Shown piece by piece: positions 35,401-48,800 of a DNA stretch of 64,000 nucleotides; position 1 is the first letter of the stretch; each line of letters begins with the position of its first letter. The notes under the pieces are model-generated. The model was given only the letters and a program-made list of their open reading frames with translations. It ran no database searches and had not been told where the DNA came from. This DNA comes from Priapulus caudatus (taxonomy: Eukaryota; Priapulida; Priapulimorpha; Priapulimorphida; Priapulidae). Where the stretch lies: the NCBI RefSeq assembly GCF_000485595.1, contig NW_014577089.1:290104-354103 (forward strand), written 5' to 3'. The position numbers and the translations under genes were made by a program.

Positions 35401-38400
35401 CAGTACTACACTAAGCAAGCAGAGGAGGTAATTAATTTTACTGTGTTGAATTGTTTTCCTGCTAAATGTCGTTATTGAATCTTCCTGAATTTATTTCAGC
35501 TATCTATACTGACTACATATATATTACAGTACACCGTATACTGTTATGAGATACTAACTAAATATACTCACCTAAAAAACTCATTGTTTTTATCTAGTAT
35601 TGTAGTATATGAGCACACTGAGCCATTTATTCTCTGTCTAGCCCCCTTACCTGATTCAACAAAGGTTTTAATAGTATCTAGTGGCAAACTTTGTGTGTGC
35701 CAATGTTTATACATGTGTACAAATTAATGTAATATTACAGATTGGCAGCTTACCTGCAGTACGGGATCAGGACTGTGTGAGACTGCACCTGGCACCACTC
35801 ATTAGTATGGTGCAAGAACATTGCAGGCAGTGGGTGCAGAGTCTTGGAGAACACATGCACATCTCAGCAAAGGACATGCTGATGTTACTCAGGGATGACC
35901 TCCAGGTGGGCTACATAAACCTACTCTATCTGTTTTCTGTTTGCAACTGTTACTGTTTTTAATTGACAAATTCGTAAGGAATAGAAAGAAGAAATCATAG
36001 AAGCTAATTGAATAGAGAATATATAATTACAGTAAACAATTAATATGTAATATTTAGGTGGATTGTGCTATGATACGTATCGTTTTTAATGTTTTAGTAA
36101 CTATTTTGTTATTTTTAAAATACAAATTAACGTTGATTGAATTACAATACACAGGCCTTGTTTATTCATCCAGAAATCTGCTGAAGACCTGCAGAAGGTT
36201 CCTGCTAGTCTAGACGACCTGAAGTGTGTGCTGAGAGCCATTCAGGATATACGTGATATGTCTCTTATGGTGGAGTCACGCATCGTAGATATACAGGAAA
36301 GATACCGCACACTCGCCACATATGATATCGAGGTAAATTGATGTGCTAGCGTTTGTGTTACTAACTTTAAGTTAACTGTTGTTAGGCTTTTGAATAAAAA
36401 TGTTGGTTGCTGCAGTCGAGAATAAAACACGTTTTTCTTGCATGTCATAATTACATGTCTCACTTGATGATGATGATTGATGATTTATTCAAGTAATATA
36501 CAAACTTGTTATTGTCTTCAAATCCAATCATTTCGTTCGAAAGTTTGTGAACACAAGAATATCTGAATTGTCTCATTGAGTAACCGAGTTATAAAACTAA
36601 AACTAAAAACTTTTTCTTGTGGCTGGATGTTTTGTGTGTGTAGGTACCTAGTGAGGAAGCAGAGCTAGCAGATCACATCCGCAACATATGGGACGAGCTC
36701 GTGTACAACTCGAAGCGTGTTGATGCCACCCTGATCTCTGTCAAGAAAAAGTTCACCAATGTAAACCAACCTTGATCTCACTATTTCGTGACACCATATA
36801 CAATTGGAAAATTATCCATAATAACTTAATTAAGTATAATAAGTGCTTTAAGGTGGTTACGTGTAGTTGTTCGTGGTTGTTGTTCAGGAGACTGACGTAG
36901 TCGAACAGTAGAAAATTGACAGTGGAGTATCATTGATGAAAACCAGGATTTATTGGAACTCAAAATGAAGGCAAAAGTAAACACTAAAAGCTAGCTCAGC
37001 AGCAGCTTCTCACTGGCAATGATAAAAGCAAGCAGTGCTCACGCTCCCGGGCTGCGTATTTCATTCTCGCGTGCCCACCAGGCGTCTCTGATATGACTAC
37101 TTGTAGCTGAATAAGGTTTAATAATGCTATACTGTATACATTGAATATACACTTAATTCTATCTCCCCCAAACCAAACGTTGTCTCACTGACGAGACTCG
37201 TCCTTGAATGTCGGCTGTTTACCAACTACACATAAAGCGGTAATTATAATTGCTATGGTATTGCGGTGTTGAATCAATCTGCCAAGGTATGTGTACAGTT
37301 TTACGAGTAAGTTTGATGGAAATCTATAAAGTAGTTTAAAACATGCTTCTAATTCCCCTGTGTTCTTATTTCATTTTATAGATTACAAAGAGTCAAATTG
37401 CTCAGTTTGGAAATGAGTTGGCTGTGTTTGCAGAAAGATTCCATTCTGAAGGACCAGGAGCCGTGGGCCTTGATCTTGATAAAGGTATGATACTTCTTTA
37501 TTTGAATGGTCTGTTGACATAAAATTACGTGATTCATATAAGTTATAATAGACACATGCACACACACACATGCACAGACATACACATGCACGTGTGAGAT
37601 GATTTGTTGAAAAGGGTGTTTAGAGAATTGCAGATATTGCCAAATTAAAATGGTAACTCAATACCAGAAGAAGCACATGCTGCATAGCATCATTATACAT
37701 AGATTTGTTGAAAGAGGTGTTTAGAGAATTGCAGATATTGCCAAATTATAGTGGTAACTCAATACCAGAAGAAGCACATGCTGCATAGCATCATTATACA
37801 TAGAAATTCTGTTTAGACTTGGTTACGTAAATTGGCACATTGTGGCAGGGATTGATATCGATCCTTAGACATTTACAAGTAGATGGTCACTGCTCAACTG
37901 TATGTGCATATCCGTCACCTTTTAAAGATTGCATTTGTAACACAACGTGGGTACATGCCGCACCGTTTTATTGGTACGTAAAGGTGTTGAAATGCTGAAG
38001 AGATATAACCAAGAGGTACAGATGTATGAAAACCAGCGTCAGGAACTGGGCAATGCTGAGAAGTTGTTCGACCTGTCAATTACTATGTACCCGGACCTCA
38101 ACAAGGTGTCAAAGGAGATGACAGGGCTTCAGCTGATCTATGCAGTCTATGAAGAACAGAAGGTACATCTATAATTATCCAGGGATTGTTAGAGATGTGT
38201 ACTATTTATACCTAAACTTTCTTGTATTCTGTTAATCCTTCAGTTGCCTTTTGTCCTACTAAATGACCTAGGTGTGCTGTGGTGATTGGATGGCAGCTAA
38301 TGCCCTAATATAATGATCAAATGATTTTAAAAGATGTGCACTGGTATTTATGTGTTTAACGTGTTATTAAAGTGTTTGCTTTTGCCCAAAATTATTTTAA

Positions 38401-41400
38401 TATAATAATAATTATTCTTCAAAAATTGATTGTAATTTAGTGAAATTATACTTCCAGATAGAAGAGAGGGTTTTACTGTAAAAAACTGACAGCTGTGTAA
38501 TTATTCTATGAATGTGCCTGGCAGCCTGCTAGCATTGTGGATTATTTCTGTTAAAAACGTCATTGAGCTTTATCCAGATGTGGTGGTTTATCCAATATAA
38601 TGGTGGAGAAATAACATAAAACTGTATTTGCAAACAATTACATGTTTATGAAGTGGTTAATTTATTGTTATTGTGGGCATTTCATAAAAGTATGAGAAAT
38701 GTTTCTAAATAATGCGTTACTATTGCATGAACACAGAAAACGAGAGAGAGTTGGTCACAGACACTGTGGGCGAATTTGAACATCCAAGTACTCCAGGACG
38801 GTATCGAAGCCTTCATCAAGCAGGTGAAACGTCTTCCAAAAGAGGCTAGATATTTGCCAGTTGCCAAGGTTGTTGAAGAGAAGCTAAAAGAATTCAAGGA
38901 CTCTGTGCCACTGTTTGCCGACCTGAAGCACGAAGCACTCAGGGAACGGTATGTGGGAAGACAATGTTCCAGGAAGATTGTGTTTTATTGTCAATGAGGC
39001 AAATCTTTCAAATTAAAATTCCTATTTAAAAATCGTTCAATGGAATCTGGTAGCATTTTAGTTTCTGTGGACTTATATGTACAGGCATTGGAAAGAACTC
39101 ATGGAGAAAACAGGCAAATCGTTTGACATGAACCCTGACATTTTCACTCTCGATAACCTTTTTGCTATGGAGCTACACAACTTCCAAATGGTCATTCTGG
39201 AGATAGTCACAACAGCCTCAAAGGAGCTCAGCATTGAAAAGGTATTGCCTTTCATCACAGTTTCTAGTGAGGCTATATATCTTCTTATTTCTTATGTATG
39301 TTCTTCGTTTAAAAGACGGTAGGGTCAGTAAAGGATTACAATCAGGTTCAGTAAGCAACTAGTTTTTTGTAATCATTTTGTTTCCTTAATCATAATTGGT
39401 AATTTGACTTTCATGATTAACAGAGTGATGACTTACTACAACTCCTAGTACTGTGTTACCCAGGCTGAAATGCAATCGAGTATTACCTAGACTTGTCAGA
39501 GTGCATGGATTTAATAGGCCATGTATTAACTACCTAGGGTGTGAAAGAGGTGACAGAGGTGTGGGACAACATGCGCTTCAATGTGATCAAGTACACTAAG
39601 GGAAAGGAGGATCGAGGCTATGTGCTTGGCACGGTGGATGAGGTTCTGCAGATCCTCGATGACAATGCCATGAATCTGCAGAGCATGTCTGCGTCGCGCT
39701 TCGTCGGTCCGTTCCTAAACACAGTACAGCAGTGGGAAAAGAGCTTGTCGTTGATAAGTGAGGTTTTAGAGGTAGGAAAACTGATACTGTACGCGATCGC
39801 GAATTTAAAAATGCATAATTTAGGCATGTGCACTTTTATAACACATGTTATAGAAAAAAATGCATAATGATGATCTGCATTTAAGTCTTATGGTTGTAAT
39901 GTCGATGTCCATAACATGACATATGGTATATAAGTGTACACCACGCTGCTTTTTTTGCAGTCCAGCTGCAGCAGTTCTGTTTTCATTTTGTTTACACTTC
40001 ATTAACACATGAATTATTACACGGCTCACGATGCAGGTGTGGATGGTTGTGCAAAGAAAATGGATGTACCTGGAGAGCATATTCATTGGTGGAGATATTA
40101 GAACGCAGCTGCCAGAAGAAGCTAGAAAGTTTGACATCATCGACAAGACATTCAAGAAGGTATGATAGACGTCAGGCATGTTCTGATAATACCCCATATC
40201 AATTGTTCTATCTACTATATATATATAGCGATTCAAATATGCATTATCATAGTGAGTTTTAAACAGAATATTGTATTACTCTAATTCCACATGTTTATTG
40301 ATTTATTTATCTGATTATCCACCGTTAACCAGACACCCAATCTGTTTTCAGCACTGTTCTCCATAAAAGCTTTGACCCATGTAGTAAATTATTGTGGCGT
40401 ATTCCCTATGCTCACAACACTGAGATCCGTTATATATATGACCGCATTCGATAACAGATCATGTCAGACACGGCGAAGAGACCCAACATTAAGGAGTCGT
40501 GTCACGTACCAAACCGTTTGACAGAGCTAGAGGAGCTCAGCATGGGACTGGAGCGCTGTCAGAAAAGCCTTAACGACTATCTCGACTCCAAGCGCAATGC
40601 TTTCCCTCGCTTCTTCTTCATCTCTGATGACGAGCTCTTGTCAATTCTTGGCAGCAGTGATCCTCAGTGTGTGCAAGAGCACATGATAAAGGCAAGGTCA
40701 CACGGTTCAATGCTCATATGCCGTAGCCATCATATTTTCATTGACTGGATGCAAGTAATTGAGTACTTAGTTACAATGACTGCAGCTATGAAAGTATCAT
40801 CATAAGAAACTCCCAAGCGTCATTTCACCTTTCCAGACAAACCACACATGAATCAAGTGTGGATTGTATGGAACGGTGAAATGACGCTTGGGAGTTTCTT
40901 TTGTAGTAACTCTATATAGCATGCTCACCAATCATTTATGGTTTTCTTGTCACCTTAGTAGCAGGGTAAAAAATACATGGGAGCGATGAGCGATTCGCTC
41001 TTCAAACCTCCGAAATCGCTCCCGTGAGGCTCAAAATAGCTCCCGTAAAAATTTTGACGAGAGCTATTTTTCCCACAGACTTGAAAAAGAGCTCCCGTGA
41101 AAAAAAAAGAAATGTTTCCCCTGCTTAGTAGTTGTAAGTCGTTTACATTTCAATTGTTCATTTGTGGTAGATGTATGACAACATAGCCAGCTTACGCTTC
41201 GAGAGAGGCGCGGGCTCAGAGCTAGTCGCCACAGCAGTGGTTTCGGGAGAGGGTGAAGAGATGGTGTTTCGCAAATCGATTCCTGCAGAGGGACGGGTTG
41301 AGGACTGGATGACCAACGTTCTGCAAGAGGCATGGCGAACTAACCGCCTGCTCACCAAGGAGGCGATATTCTACTACTGTGACAATGTTTCAAGGTGAAC

Positions 41401-42735
41401 AAACTGGCTTTAGGAACAGCGCACCATAAACGAAATTCGAACATGTCTCCTGACTAAATAATATCATTGGAACCAGTTATACGTAGGTGGTCGTGAGAGA
41501 TCTCTTCTGACATGCTCTTGCAGAGTAGACTGGATGCTGCGGCACCAGGGCATGGTGTGTCTGGCAGCAAACCAGGTGTGGTGGACCTGGCAAGTAGAAG
41601 ACGTTTTCAAAAAGGTGAAGCAAGGTGATAAGATGGCCTTGAAGCAATATGCAAGATCATTGCATGGACAGATAAATGATCTAGTCACAAAGGTTAATGT
41701 CTATTATTCATACATAAGTGGAAAAGAAATTGCTGTTGCTGTGTTATTTATCTATCTTTAGTTATGACATCCTTAAGTGCATAACTTGTGTATATGTGCC
41801 ATTAAAGCAATTGACTTAATTGGTATGTGATAAAAAACTGCTGACTCCACGCAAGTGGTTAATTATTTATATGCTTTGTAGATGAATTCAAATGTCATTT
41901 ATAGAGAGAAGATTGATCATGCTTGAATGGTTTCCATTCAGGAATAAAAAAATAAAAAATAAAAAAAAGTATATAATAAATTTGGGTTGAGCTCAAGTTT
42001 GTGCAAAATATTTTTAACTTAGACACATGTACTGACATGTATGGTACTTGTATCAACATAGAGATCATTGCATAATGTGTGATTATGATGTCATTACATG
42101 CAGTTGTGATTTGTTATGCAGGTGCGATCGCAATTGACCAGCAATGAGCGTAAGAAGTTCAACTCTGTACTTATCATTGACGTACATGCTAGAGACATCG
42201 TAGATGGCTTCGTCAGGGACAGGTAGATGCTTAAACCAAGCTAGTCAGTTGAGCCCATTATCCAGTTGGTGAAAGTTCCCTGTATTGAGTTTTATAATTG
42301 GAATAATAACAAAAATGAATACCAACAGTAAGTGTATAAGCTGGGATATGTGAGGTTGTATTTATTATATCAGTTTTGATTATTGTTCACTCTGATAATA
42401 GATAAATGATTTGTCTATATAAATGATCTGTGGTAGCTGTGACAAATCGTTGCTTATTGACTTGATCTGTAACAGCATTATGGATGCTGAAGAGTTTGAA
42501 TGGGAGAGTCAGTTACGCTTCTACTGGCACCGTGAGTTGGACAATCTGATGGTACAGCAATGCTCCGGAGCCTTTGCATATGGGTTTGTTGCGTTTATTT
42601 TGCATTACAACTTCAATTTTGCCTTTCATCCTGTATAGTACTCATTATTAGTCATGTTAGTATTCATTTGCTATTAAAATTTATGATGCACACACACGCG
42701 TGCACATGCGCACACACGTGTGCGCACACACACAC

Positions 42736-42805
<70 letters not shown>

Positions 42806-45800
42806 ATGTGTATGTGTATATGTCTGTATATTAATAAAAATAACATTAAACAATTAATTGTTCAAGTTAAATTCGGAAGTTTGTATTGTATAGCTTGCAA
42901 CATCGTTTGTGATTACTGATATTAATTTTCATGCTTGGTCTGACACGTATTTTCTTCATCTTGTAAAATTAACAATCTGGCAGACCGCTAGCAGGCAGGT
43001 TGCTATATATTTTGTGCCAGTATAACTAGGTAAAATTTCATTTTTTTAAATATTTTCCAGCTACGAGTACATGGGATTAAATGGTCGATTGGTCATTACT
43101 CCACTGACTGATCGCATCTACCTGACCATAACACAGGCACTGTCCATGCAGCTTGGTGGTGCCCCTGCTGGTCCTGCTGGTACAGGGAAAACAGAGACAA
43201 CCAAGGACCTGGCAAAAGCTCTAGGATTGCTGTGTGTTGTCACCAACTGTGGGGAAGGGATGGACTACAAGGTGGGCTAATCCTAGCATGAACACTGTTA
43301 TAGTCAGGGTTCCGTCCACGGTGGGCGGCGGTGGGCGGGTGTGCCCGGCACTCGCGGTTGCCGCCCGGCACTATATATCTCCGCCCGGCACTGGCTTTTA
43401 GCACGGCACATCGCTCAGAATGCAGGAAATTGAGTTTCATGCAGACTATCAAAAATCAACAATTTTCAGGGGGGGCATGCCCCCGGACCCCCCTAGATTG
43501 GCTTCGCGCCTACGGCGTTTGCATCTTGGGACTTTGTCGCAACTGGATGCGCCCGGCACTAAAAAATCCTGGGCAGAACCCTGTATAGTTATATATCATG
43601 TACATGTGTGTTTAGTTTCACCTTTTGTGAAATTTCTAGAAATTTGCTCTAGGCTTTGTTGCAGTTAGTACACATCAATTTGGAGCTATATTCCTAAGGA
43701 TGACTGCTGCGATGACTATATAGTATCATTCAGAGAGAATTACTTCCTGGATTGTGCATGTTACAAAGTGTATTTATGTGTTCCTAAAAATATTTGTATA
43801 CCTAAAATAATATATTTTAAACGTATATTATGTTAACTTGCAGTTATATATGTATCGTGATAATGGGTAATATTACAAGGAATGTGTCACAGCTCAAAAT
43901 ATAGCATTGAAGTGGTGATTTCCAGGCATTTGTATCTGCGCGGTATCTTTCTTTTACTTTATCTTTACTGTGCATTTAACGTTTTCACCATGTCTAACAC
44001 TACAATTTTGTCAACTCATCTTCGTGTTCTGTGTGTGCAGGCAGTAGGTAAGATCTTCTCTGGTCTGGCACAGTGTGGAGCATGGGGGTGCTTTGATGAG
44101 TTTAATCGAATCGACGTGTCAGTGCTGTCAGTCATTTCATCACAGTTGAAGACCATCCAGAATGCACTCATAATGAAACTGAAGCGATTTCAGGTATATG
44201 TGATTGTCACTAAACATTAGCAATTCATATTTATTTATCTTTAATGTTTTTACATCTGTTTGCCTGTTCAAAGCTTTGCAACATGTAACATATTACTGTA
44301 CATATCATTTGTGCATTCTCTAATAAAACGTGAATTTGATAAACACAGTGGCATGTGATATATGTATACTAAATGTATGTGTGTGCATGCGTGCGTGCGT
44401 GCGTGCGTGTATAAATTATGAACTTAACTAATGAGGAATTATGAAGTCATTTTTAAAACCATGCAACTGCTGATTTCCTTCTTGAGTGTCACCTATGGGT
44501 TTTAGGAAGCACTGCAGCTAGGGTTAGGCTAGTGCTGTAATCATTACCCTAACCCTAAAACAAACCTTGAACTATATATCATTAACCTGCACTTAATCAC
44601 GTGTAGGGCGTGCATTACTGTCTCCTGAACGTTTTATGTGTATCTGTAGTTCGAGGGTCAGGAGATCTCTCTGGATTGTAAGATGGGCATATTCATCACG
44701 ATGAATCCGGGCTATGCAGGACGCACAGAGCTTCCAGAGAGCGTGAAAGCACTGTTTCGACCGGTTGTCTGTATTGTACCAGACCTGCAGCAAATCTGTG
44801 AAATAATGCTCTTCTCTGAGGGCTTTCTTCATGCCAAGGTATACACGCATCTGTTGCATGAAAGGAATGGTCGTCACTCCCAATGTTGAGAGTGTCACTG
44901 TTTTACTTCACAGATTGAATGTTGCTTAACAAATTGTCCAAGTCAGCATAATGTAATTCTGTTTAAAATCTGTCTGAGGAGAACGTATGACTGTGGTTAT
45001 TGTACTTATATCCCGTATGCATTCACAGTTATAAATGTATAGACGTATATTGCACTGGCCTCTCCTTTATTATGGTTATTTAGATGACTCGGTAATATAC
45101 ATATGTACACACCTTCAACTTATAACTCTTCAGGTTCTTGCCAAAAAGATGACCGTGTTGTATAAACTTGCCAAGGAGCAGCTGTCCAAGCAACATCACT
45201 ATGACTTTGGCCTCCGAGCACTGAAGTCTGTGTTGGTCATGGCAGGAGAGTTAAAGAGAGGTTCTCCCAATCTATCCGAGGTGAAATTCAGAACCCCTGT
45301 TGGCATTTTATATATATGTGTGTGTGCGTGCATGCGTGCTTGTGTGCGTGCGTGGTATGCATGGTACGTATGTATGTATATTGTGACAAAATATAATGTT
45401 CTGGCTCTATACAGTGTTATCCCAGTGCAAATACAGTAAATTCACTAGGCCATAAGCATATATACATATATAACAGTGATGTATCGGCATGAAATTTGAC
45501 ATTATACTATTGTTTATTGAGATTGTTCGAATCTCAAATAGTTGTTGTTTTGAAATATAATCCAAAATTCAAAGATATAGTTAGTGTCTACATGATGAGC
45601 ACTAAATGCTGTTCTTTAACGTTCCCAATCACTGGGGATGAGTAGCATCGGTGTATGAGATGATATCAGTACATACGTATAAATGATAAGGGCTGCACTA
45701 CATATGTGTAATTGAATATAATCAATTTAGGACGTTTTCATAAATTAGACACGGTCACATGCACACAAAACAGGGAAATTTTGCGCAGTTACATGATGAA

Positions 45801-48800
45801 GCACGTTATCGCTTGTACATTGACTGTTGAAAAGCAAGATATGGTGTGTCTTTCTAGGATGTTGTTCTCATGAGAGCCCTCAGAGATATGAACCTACCCA
45901 AGTTCGTGTTTGAGGACGTGCCGCTGTTCCTCGGTCTCATATCGGACCTCTTCCCAGGGCTGGACTGCCCACGTGTTCGCTACCCAGACTTCAATGATGC
46001 CGTTGAGGGAGTGCTGCAGGAGAATGACTACATCATTCTTCCTGAACAGGTATATGGCACATGGCCTATCTTGCCGTGAATGACCATATAGAACGTAACA
46101 TTGATAATGATGATATAACTAAATGTTCGTAATGGCTGTTGCCGTGATGGGTGATACAATTTCACTGTGATTATTGGCCAGCATATTGAAATGTGTTTAT
46201 TTTGTGTCCATTGTAACAGGTTGATAAGGTGGTTCAGATGTATGAGACAATGCTAACGCGACATACGACCATGGTAGTCGGCCCCACGGGAGGCGGAAAG
46301 TCGGTTGTTATCAATGCACTTTCTCAAGCACAAACACGGTATTCATTTGTTTATTAATCAGTTTTTCATCTTGATGATTTTGTTATTATTGCATGTATAG
46401 ATTTTTTAACACTCATTGTCATTTCATAAAATGAAATGAAATGAAATGCTGTAATTCTCACTGGCCTAATGATGAAATATATATCCCTTGGATGCAGGAG
46501 ATACTACTGCATGGTTTCATAACACACAGTAACACACAGTTCAAAACACGAATTCCAGGCTATATGCTCTGTACCCTTTTTATTGTCTCTGTTGTTTTGC
46601 TTGTTTTCATTCTAGAAAAATGCATCTTGCATTTTTTACATTTGCTGTCAAGTTGAATGTATGTTTGAAAGCACTATATCAGCTGATTTCAACAGCCATA
46701 CATGTTTTCCAGGCTTGGTTTGCATACAAAGCTATTTGTGCTGAATCCAAAAGCTATGAGTGTGGTTGAGCTGTATGGTATCCTGGATCCTACTACTCGA
46801 GACTGGACAGACGGACTGTTGTCTAGTATTTTCCGTGACATCAATCGGCCAACTGACAAGAATGAACGCAAGTAAGGATGACTTTACTTATAAATGTTAG
46901 AAAAGACTACTAGCTAAAATTACCATGGTATTACGTTAAGCAACTTTCAAGCAAAGGAAACTACATACAGTATAAATAAGGGGCTAATGTTATTTTGAAG
47001 AGGGAAGAATTCTGATTAATTAATCCACGTTAGACTTGCATTTAAAATAGAGTAATTTTCATTAAACTGTAGAATTGTACCTCCATTCTGCCGTTATACA
47101 CCCCTTGATCCTTCCCACACAACTCTTCATGTTATTGCTAATAAACAGATACTAAGGTAATATATTATTTTTAAGTCAGTCAACGAGGTAATGCATGTAT
47201 CATTTAATATGTATATATATATATATACATATGCTTGTGTTGTTAACAAGGTACATCGTGTTCGATGGCGACGTGGACGCTCTCTGGGTGGAAAACATGA
47301 ATTCTGTGATGGACGACAACCGACTATTGACATTGGCCAATGGGGAGCGAATCCGTCTACAAAAACACTGTGCAATGCTCTTCGAGGTTAGACAATAGTT
47401 CTTCATTATTTATGTTTAACATTTGTGTCATGCATGACACGAGTGCATCACATTTGAGACATGGTCAAGATGCACAAAGGAAAACCAAGAGCTGGAGAAT
47501 TGAGCATCTAAATTTCCTCCCGCTTCACATATAGTGTACATGTATGGTGTACGCGTAAATAATTATGGTAGAAGAACCAGCAGTAATAGTCAGTTAATCA
47601 ATATCAGTACTTAGACAATTACTCTTGCATTACTGCATTTGTTGTCGTTCTTCAGTATGAATAATAATAATATAATAACTGTAATGTATATATCAGAGAA
47701 GGATTTATCCCCCTCATTTGCAGGTGGCAGACCTGCAATATGCGTCACCGGCAACAGTCTCCCGTTGTGGAATGGTGTATGTTGACCCAAAGAACCTAGG
47801 ATACAGACCTCACTGGCAGAAATGGATAAATGCAAGGTACGTAATCCTCAATGTTAGTATCCCTCTTAGAACAAAACTGCAGGGATTAGATTCAAATGTC
47901 AATTATTTGTTTAGTAAAAGTTATCATTAAAAGTCACAGTAAAAGTAAAATTTGTAGTAACTGTTGTTCAAATCTATGTAATACACCAACAGATTTTGAA
48001 TATTTGATATTTTTTATGAAACAAACAATAGCAATATGTCTATATGTGTATTTCTCAATAATTAGGTCATTAAATTTATTATGAAGAAGAAGACAGTGTT
48101 GTGTTGAGATGTTTGGAAACGACTTGAGTATCTTGCATGTGTGATTATCACAGTGCATCATCACACATTAATTAAAACAACCAGCCCAATATGACGTTAT
48201 TAACAGTTATAATTGAAAATTGTACATTTCCGTCATATTCAATTAACACTTATAATTATAACACTATAAATTATAGGTCAAGCAAAATCGAGCAAGATGA
48301 GTTGGGCAAGTTGTTTGAAAAGTATGTGCCATCATGCATAGACATGATTCTAGATGGTATCGTTGATGGTCGTCAGGGTGACAAGATGAAGACCATTGTT
48401 CCTCTTAGCAACCTCAACATGGCAAGTAGTGCAAATGGAAAAACAATTGTTAATCAAATTATTCATTTATTCACTAGTGTTGTATGATAGACAGTGTTAT
48501 GATATATATCTTTATGCGCATGTAGATGCAGAACGATGGGTTATTTTTAGCAGTTATATGTGCTTCACGAAGTAGGATTTAACTACAGCACACATTTTTA
48601 CTCTTCGCTGGTCATAACCCTATTATTAATTGATGTGCTGGACAACCATGGCAACATTACTGAACCCCAAGTTGCTATCAGGGGTTTGTCTGGGTAATGG
48701 TATCTAGTTCCTGATGTAGCACACGGAATGAGCAAGCAGTTGCATGGCAACTTGCTTAGTCATTGAGTTGTAATGGCCAGGGCTTACTCAAGGGCCACTT

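Noticed and set aside
40692-40700. Alternative GT donor (GTCACA) six bases beyond the GC donor of exon 32
   Set aside because: It would leave phase 2, which does not join to exon 33, and would add residues absent from the conserved HMIKMYDN sequence.
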